Origin: Hyphomicrobiales bacterium
GTDB lineage: Bacteria > Pseudomonadota > Alphaproteobacteria > Rhizobiales > Rhizobiaceae
Length of the DNA: 64,000 bases
Assembly (NCBI GenBank): GCA_900468065.1
Contig: UBTA01000055.1
Coordinates: forward strand, 1-64,000
Direction: 5' to 3'
Below, one piece after another: positions 59,047 to 64,000 of this stretch. The translations under genes and the position numbers were made by a program. The notes beneath the pieces are model-generated. The model was given only the letters and a program-made list of their open reading frames with translations, made no database searches and had not been told where the DNA came from. Each line of letters begins with the position of its first letter. Positions within the stretch are counted from its first letter, which is position 1.

Positions 59047-61110
59047 TTACAGCGCCTCGATGCGGTTTTCCCGAATGATCAGGATACCTGTGTCGGTCAC
59101 GTCCATTCTCTGGCCGTCCTGAACAAGCGTGGTTGCCGTCGCCTCCTCGATGATCATCGGTCCCTCGATCGATTGGCCAGGTCCAAGCAGCCTGCGTTCA
59201 TAGACCGGGCATGACACCCAACCCGATGACGCACCGAAATAGACGTTGCGGCGCCCCCTCATGGCCGTCTCAATACCATTACTGGTTGCGGCCAGCAACG
59301 GCAAGGAGATCACCGGACCATTCAGAACGGCTTCAAGGTGCAACGTGGTGATTTCGACGCCAGCATCCGGCAAACGGAACGAATAGGCCCGTTCATGGGC
59401 GGCGTGGAAACGTTCCGCGAAGCTGCGCATGTCATCGTTACGGTCAAACTGCGCAAAGACACCGTGTTCCTGGCCCCGATAGCGTGCTTCAACCTGATAG
59501 GTGAAGCGGATGTCGGCGTCCTGGCCCTTGGCGAAGTAGTCGACGGCTTCCGCTTCCAGCCCGTCGAACCGGCCTGCCAGGTCGCTCAGGGCGTCCTCCG
59601 TCAAGGCCGCAAACCAGGTTCCGCGAAAATCGGCACGCGGTTCTGCTGCCAGCATGCCCCAGGCCGAAAAGATTCCCGGATGCGGCGGTATGACGATTGC
59701 CTTGACACTAAGATCGCGACCGAGACGGGTCGCCAGCGCCGGCCCGGCCCCACCGCTGACGACGAAGACGGCGTCTCTGGGATCGTGGCCGCGCTGGACC
59801 GTCACGAGTTTCAGGGCGTTGATCATGCTGGCATGGGCGATGTCGACGATCGCCAGCGCCGCGTCCTCAATCCTCATGCCCAGTGGCGTGGCAACGGTGG
59901 CGATGGCATCCGCGGCTTTCTGCTTGTCCAGATGCATGCTGCCGCCAGCAAAGGTGGCCGGATCGAAGATACCGAGCGTCAGAATGGCGTCAGACAGAGT
60001 TGGCTTTTTGCCGCCATGTCCGTAGCATGCAGGCCCAGGTGTTGAACCCGCACTTTCCGGGCCGACCCGCAAGGCACCGCGATCGTCAAGCCGGGCGATC
60101 GAGCCGCCACCCGAGCCGATCTCGACAATATCCACGACAGGCACCTGAACGGGATGGCCAGGGCGGATACGGGTATGCTCCAGCTTATAATCGACATTGA
60201 GCGTCGGGCGTCCCGCGTGGATCAGGGAACATTTGGCAGTCGTGCCACCGACATCGAGCGACAACACTTCGCTTTCCCCCAGCGCGTCGCCAATCCTGGC
60301 TGCACCGGCAACGCCGCCGGCGGGTCCAGACTCCACCAGGGTCAGCGGACTTTTGACGGCCTGATCGAAGGTCGAGATGCCGCCATTCGACTGCATCGCG
60401 TAATAGGGGCAGGTCAGTCCCCGCTTCATCAAGGCCTCTTCCAGCCGCTCGAAGTAATATTGAATGATCGGCTGCACATAGGCGTTCAGCACAGCCGTGT
60501 TCGACCGTTCGTATTCGCGCCACTGCCGTGAAACGGAATGGCTTGCACAGATAGTGACCTCGGGAAGCGCATCGGCAAGGATGCCCGCGCACAGAATTTC
60601 GTGCTCTGGATTGGCATAGCTGTGAAGGAAAAGAACGGCAATTGCCTCGATTTTTTCTGCCTCGCACCGGGCAATGATCGGTCTCAAATCATCAAGCTCA
60701 AGGGGTACGATGACCTTGCCCGAAGCATCGAGGCGCTCGCGCACTTCAAAGCGCAACTCCCGTGGGACGAACGGTTCGGGGCTGTGGAACTGCAGATTGT
60801 AGAGATCGGGACGATTACCCCGGCCGATTTCGAGTACGTCGCGAAAACCCGCCGTGGTGACCAGCGCCGTGCGCACCCCTTTGCGTTCGGTAATGGCATT
60901 GATGACCGTGGTTCCACCATGGGCAAAGAAGGTGACATCCCGGGTTCTGAGCCCACCGTTTTCCTCCGCCGACGCAATGGCGTTGAGGACGCCGCGCGAT
61001 TGGTTTTTGACGGTGGTCAGGCTTTTTGCGGTGAAAAGCTCACCGCTGCGCTCGTCATAGCCGACGAGATCGGTAAATGTGCCTCCGACATCGGTTGCCA
61101 GCCTGATCAT
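59047..61110 (-). CDS. hyuA: N-methylhydantoinase / oxoprolinase subunit A
   Basis: A 687-residue ATP-dependent cyclic-amide hydrolase subunit. It begins with the actin-like ATPase phosphate loop LATDVGGTFTDLVGYDE and has AHGGTTVINAITERKGVRTA, then VLSLDVGGTTAKCSLIHAGR and VVDIVEIGSGGGSIARLDDR in the second lobe. It is the ATP-binding partner of HyuB; together they open a hydantoin, oxoproline or related lactam, or carboxylate a ketone in the acetone-carboxylase branch. It overlaps hyuB by four bases. Confidence 0.92.
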   Translation of the reverse strand: MIRLATDVGGTFTDLVGYDERSGELFTAKSLTTVKNQSRGVLNAIASAEENGGLRTRDVTFFAHGGTTVINAITERKGVRTALVTTAGFRDVLEIGRGNRPDLYNLQFHSPEPFVPRELRFEVRERLDASGKVIVPLELDDLRPIIARCEAEKIEAIAVLFLHSYANPEHEILCAGILADALPEVTICASHSVSRQWREYERSNTAVLNAYVQPIIQYYFERLEEALMKRGLTCPYYAMQSNGGISTFDQAVKSPLTLVESGPAGGVAGAARIGDALGESEVLSLDVGGTTAKCSLIHAGRPTLNVDYKLEHTRIRPGHPVQVPVVDIVEIGSGGGSIARLDDRGALRVGPESAGSTPGPACYGHGGKKPTLSDAILTLGIFDPATFAGGSMHLDKQKAADAIATVATPLGMRIEDAALAIVDIAHASMINALKLVTVQRGHDPRDAVFVVSGGAGPALATRLGRDLSVKAIVIPPHPGIFSAWGMLAAEPRADFRGTWFAALTEDALSDLAGRFDGLEAEAVDYFAKGQDADIRFTYQVEARYRGQEHGVFAQFDRNDDMRSFAERFHAAHERAYSFRLPDAGVEITTLHLEAVLNGPVISLPLLAATSNGIETAMRGRRNVYFGASSGWVSCPVYERRLLGPGQSIEGPMIIEEATATTLVQDGQRMDVTDTGILIIRENRIEAL

Positions 61111-62807
61111 TCTGAAACCTCCCCGTCGTATCCATAGAGACTTGAGGCTTGCGCCCCGGTGAGAAATCCATTGCGTACGTCCTGCTCAACCAGGAGCGGC
61201 TCGCGTTGAGCCGGATCACCCCAGCCGCCCCCGCCACCGGTCACCACGCGCAGAACATCGCCCTTGTTGAGATCGAGATGCGCCACCCGGCTATAGGTCT
61301 GCAGCGCGCCATTGACCGGCGCGATCTGCAAGGCATTGAGTGTCCCCTGCCCGCCGCCATCCATGCCCCAGGGCCGGGTGGCTGTGCGCCCAAAACTGCC
61401 GTATGCCGATACGTTCCCGGCAAGCATCTCGTATTCACGCACGATGCCAAAGCCGCCGCGGCGGCGCCCCGCGCCGGCACCACCCTCGATATTGAAGCCG
61501 TAGCGCTTGACCCTTAACGGGAAGCGCGCCTCGATCACTTCGACTGAATAGTTGTAGGTATCGCCATCCGTCAGCGCGATGAGAGCGCCAGCGCCGTCGC
61601 GATGTTCGCTTGCGCCCCAGCCGCCATGTTGCGGCTCGATATGAATAAACGGCTGACCGCTGTGATCCTTGCCGGAAATATAGACGACGCACAGGCTGGA
61701 ATAGGATCCGGCCGAAAAGCGCGACGGCATCAGCGGCGCCAAGGCCTTCCAGACGAGTTCGGATGCGTGGACGGACCCTTCGTAATACCAGCCGGTCGGC
61801 GACGGCTTTTCGGCGGTGAAGATGGTCCCGGCTGGCGCAATGACGGAAAGCGGCCTGAACCAGCCTTCGTTGGACGGATCGTGCGGCCCGACCATGGCCT
61901 TGACGATCGTCCTGACCGCAGACTGCAAGGCGCCACGGGAGCAATTGATCGGCCCGGCAACCGCCGGAGGGCAACCGGTGAAATCGACGGTGATGTTGTC
62001 GCCGGAAATCGTGACAGCCACCGTCACAGGGATCGGCAGGTGGCTAACGCCGTCTCCATCGATTACATCCGTGGCTTCATAACGGCCATCGGGAAGTGCT
62101 GCAATTGCCGCGCGGCTGCGGGTCTCGCTGGCCGAAAGAAGATTGGCAAATGCCGCCTCGACGATACCAGCCCCGTACTTCGACGCCAGCTCCGCCATCC
62201 GCCGCCCGGCAACCCGAACCGTTGCGACCTGCGCATTAAGGTCACCTAGCGCGATTTCGGGCAACCTGACATTCTCGCTGACGATATGGAGGATTTCGTC
62301 GGAAAAAACCTCCGCGCGAACGACTTTGACGCCCGGCAGGCGCAAGCCTTCCTGAAACACCGAGGTCGCGTTCGGCGCAAGGCTTCCCGGAACAGACCCG
62401 CCCACGTCCAGATAGTGGGCTACATTGATCGCATAGGCGAGGATCTCACCGTCAACGAACAACGGCTTGACGATGGCGAAATCACAGGCGTGCGTGCCGC
62501 CGGCATAGGGATCGTTGGACAACAGGATGTCCCCCTCGACGAGGTTCCCCGCGAATTTCTCGATGAGCGCCCGCACCTGTACGCCAAAGGTGCCGGTAAA
62601 GAGCGTGATGCCATTCATCTGGGCAACCAGTTCACCGTCGGCCGTCAGGAGGCCGCAGGCGAAATCGAGCACCTCGTAAATGACGGGGCTCATGCTGGTG
62701 CGGGCCATGACGATGCCCATTTCATCGACGGTGGCCATCAACTTGCCTTCGATGATTTCCTGCGTCACAGGATCGACACGTTTTCCGCCGGTGACCATCG
62801 TCTGCAA
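61107..62807 (-). CDS. hyuB: N-methylhydantoinase / oxoprolinase subunit B
   Basis: A 566-residue partner subunit. VDPVTQEIIEGKLMATVDEM at the N-terminus, ILLSNDPYAGGTHACDFAIV, NVAHYLDVGGSVPGSLAPNA and SRGALQSAVRTIVKAMVG are the family signatures. The C-terminus has GGGGGWGDPAQRE. It is the first gene of the operon hyuB-hyuA-potA-potD-potB-potC. ATG 62798 is a possible alternative start. Substrate unknown. Confidence 0.92.
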   Translation of the reverse strand: MQTMVTGGKRVDPVTQEIIEGKLMATVDEMGIVMARTSMSPVIYEVLDFACGLLTADGELVAQMNGITLFTGTFGVQVRALIEKFAGNLVEGDILLSNDPYAGGTHACDFAIVKPLFVDGEILAYAINVAHYLDVGGSVPGSLAPNATSVFQEGLRLPGVKVVRAEVFSDEILHIVSENVRLPEIALGDLNAQVATVRVAGRRMAELASKYGAGIVEAAFANLLSASETRSRAAIAALPDGRYEATDVIDGDGVSHLPIPVTVAVTISGDNITVDFTGCPPAVAGPINCSRGALQSAVRTIVKAMVGPHDPSNEGWFRPLSVIAPAGTIFTAEKPSPTGWYYEGSVHASELVWKALAPLMPSRFSAGSYSSLCVVYISGKDHSGQPFIHIEPQHGGWGASEHRDGAGALIALTDGDTYNYSVEVIEARFPLRVKRYGFNIEGGAGAGRRRGGFGIVREYEMLAGNVSAYGSFGRTATRPWGMDGGGQGTLNALQIAPVNGALQTYSRVAHLDLNKGDVLRVVTGGGGGWGDPAQREPLLVEQDVRNGFLTGAQASSLYGYDGEVSE

Positions 62808-62892
62808 GCCCTCATCCCACCTATCGAGGGTAGACTAGGAGCGCTTGACGCGGCGCGGTAGCTGGTCAGATGGGTAGTTGCGTTTCTCGACG

Positions 62893-62912
62893 CCCCACCC
62901 GTTTGGGTGGGT
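62893..62912. terminator. Hairpin between hyuB and the LuxR-type gene
   Basis: CCCACCC and GGGTGGG form a 7-bp stem with a 4-nt loop just beyond the regulator stop. No T run follows, so it may be a weak or Rho-assisted end. Confidence 0.4.
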
Positions 62913-62918
62913 CCTTGA

Positions 62919-64000
62919 TCATTGCAGCAAACCTGTGTCGCGACACACCGTCACCGCTGCCGTCCGGGTCGTGACGTTCAGCTTGGTGAAAATATTGCGC
63001 AGATGAAATTTGACCGTATTGTCGCTGAGATCGAGCTTTCGGCCGATCTCCTTGTTGCCGAGACCGGCACTCAAGAGACGCATCACGCTCCGCTCTCGTT
63101 CCGTCAGTCCGCCAGCTTCTGTCAAGGCGACTGCCGTTGTACGGGTCGCGCCCTGGGGCGTGGCGCTGCCATCGAGCACCAAGGTCAACCGCTGCGAGAC
63201 CACTGCCGGCATTTCCATCGTCGATGCAAGCCGTCGAATCTCGCCGGTAAAATCGGCCCCTTCGATCTGAAGGATCGCGCGGTAGTCGGCCATGGGCAGT
63301 GACAGCAGGAGACCGGACAGGCAAGCGGCGGCCTTGTTTGGCTGCCCCTGCGCCAGCAACAGCCGAATATCGAGCAATCCCAGTTCGATCCGTCGCGGCA
63401 CATGCGGTTTTAAGGCTTGTTGCGTGGTCAGGCGATCAAACAGATCCCGAGCGCGTACAATATCTCCTTGGGCTGCATAAATTCTCGTCCACAGGAGGGC
63501 GGGAACACCGCCGCGCAGATTGACACCAAGATTGTTGGGAGCATCCGCATAAGCAGTCTGTGCCTGGAAACCGCTGATCTCCGCGTAGCGTATCGCTTCC
63601 TCAATATCGCCTGTGGCAATGAGGAGCGTGACACGCTCGCCGTCAATCAAGCGCGTGAGCCGCTCGAAACCCCGGCGACGCGCCGCAGCCCGGGCACTGT
63701 CGATTGCGGCATGCGCCGCAAGCATGTCGCCGTTCAGCCGCAAGACGCGTTGTTGCGCCATTACGCCTGCTGCCAGGAGATCGAACCAGGAATCGTGCAA
63801 TTCCAGATGCGGAAGTGCCCAGGACAGGGCAGCCGAAGCGGCATCGTGCTCGCCGCGCATCGACAGGACCTCGCTCAACAAAACCTGGCCGACGGCATCG
63901 AGGTCACTGCCCTCGCCGATATTGACTTGTGCTTCGGCAATCAGGCTGCGGTAGGCATCCTCAGCACTCTTGCTGTCACCGCTGAAGAAGGCCGCCTGAC
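62919..64000 (-). CDS. LuxR-family regulator, C-terminal part (cut by window end)
   Basis: The reading frame is open to the end of the window, so the N-terminus lies outside. What is seen is a helical, TPR-like region (AASAALSWALPHLELHDSWF, ARAAARRRGFERLTRLIDGE) and a C-terminal LuxR helix-turn-helix (LTERERSVMRLLSAGLGNKE, IGRKLDLSDNTVKFHLRNIF). This is the layout of MalT-type regulators with an ATPase domain in front. It is read in the same direction as hyuB and ends 112 bp upstream of it, so it is a candidate activator of the hyu-pot operon. Confidence 0.85.
   Translation of the reverse strand, partial: QAAFFSGDSKSAEDAYRSLIAEAQVNIGEGSDLDAVGQVLLSEVLSMRGEHDAASAALSWALPHLELHDSWFDLLAAGVMAQQRVLRLNGDMLAAHAAIDSARAAARRRGFERLTRLIDGERVTLLIATGDIEEAIRYAEISGFQAQTAYADAPNNLGVNLRGGVPALLWTRIYAAQGDIVRARDLFDRLTTQQALKPHVPRRIELGLLDIRLLLAQGQPNKAAACLSGLLLSLPMADYRAILQIEGADFTGEIRRLASTMEMPAVVSQRLTLVLDGSATPQGATRTTAVALTEAGGLTERERSVMRLLSAGLGNKEIGRKLDLSDNTVKFHLRNIFTKLNVTTRTAAVTVCRDTGLLQ

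Noticed and set aside
1-64000. CRISPR arrays, rRNA genes, intact tRNA genes, complete insertion sequences
   Set aside because: I looked for spaced direct repeats, rRNA motifs, intact cloverleaf genes and transposase frames and found none; the only tRNA-like sequence is the decayed copy near 5000.

Overview
The window looks like part of a Rhizobiaceae-type alphaproteobacterial replicon (Rhizobium, Agrobacterium or Neorhizobium-like), quite possibly a secondary replicon. The base composition is G+C-rich. There are many ABC and TRAP uptake operons, each with its own GntR, TetR or LuxR-type regulator. Other rhizobial traits are a cobalamin-riboswitch-controlled cbtB-cbtA pair, a SigK/RskA-type ECF pair and a three-cysteine Rrf2 regulator. 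The family assignment is an inference from gene content; there is no rRNA or other phylogenetic marker here.

Region 1 (1-9.6 kb) is gene-poor and decayed. It holds small orphan genes, a SOS-associated peptidase (SRAP) gene, a single-domain response regulator, a duplicated Tudor-like secreted protein, and several relics: a phage portal (DUF1073-type) pseudogene, a decayed initiator-tRNA copy, and repeated fragments of short genes. It looks like an old integration region.

Region 2 (9.8-13.3 kb) has a large exported protein with an Ig-like domain, a glutamine-amidotransferase-like region and a deacetylase-like region, and a group III truncated haemoglobin.

Region 3 (13.7-33.3 kb) is the most striking part. 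It is one long co-directional catabolic cluster with two GntR regulators. The first half has an amino-acid ABC importer, a cysteine-desulfurase-like PLP enzyme and a D-hydantoinase/dihydropyrimidinase. The second half has a hydantoin racemase-like enzyme, an allantoinase-like amidohydrolase, a VOC protein, a complete dipeptide-type ABC importer, a second solute-binding protein without a signal peptide, a second amidohydrolase, a DapA-family lyase and a short-chain dehydrogenase. Most of the second half is joined by 1-8 bp gene overlaps. Several enzymes depart from canonical active-site motifs, so the pathway is probably not a textbook hydantoin route.

Region 4 (33.4-43.7 kb) contains a PhzF-family enzyme, a decayed toxin-antitoxin pair with frameshifts in both genes, the sigma/anti-sigma/DUF4394 group, an Rrf2-headed redox operon with a clear operator, and small envelope proteins.

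Region 5 (44-48.1 kb) contains two cobalamin riboswitches. One precedes a glutathione-independent formaldehyde dehydrogenase gene, the other cbtB-cbtA and an exported companion gene.

Region 6 (48.3-55 kb) encodes a TRAP importer, a shikimate dehydrogenase and a dehydroshikimate dehydratase fused to an HPPD-like domain, with a divergent TetR gene. Together these would take shikimate or quinate-type compounds to protocatechuate.

Region 7 (55-64 kb) encodes a spermidine/putrescine-type ABC importer, ATP-dependent hydantoinase/oxoprolinase subunits HyuA and HyuB, and a LuxR-type regulator cut off by the window end. The window therefore holds two unrelated kinds of cyclic-amide hydrolase, each with dedicated transport.
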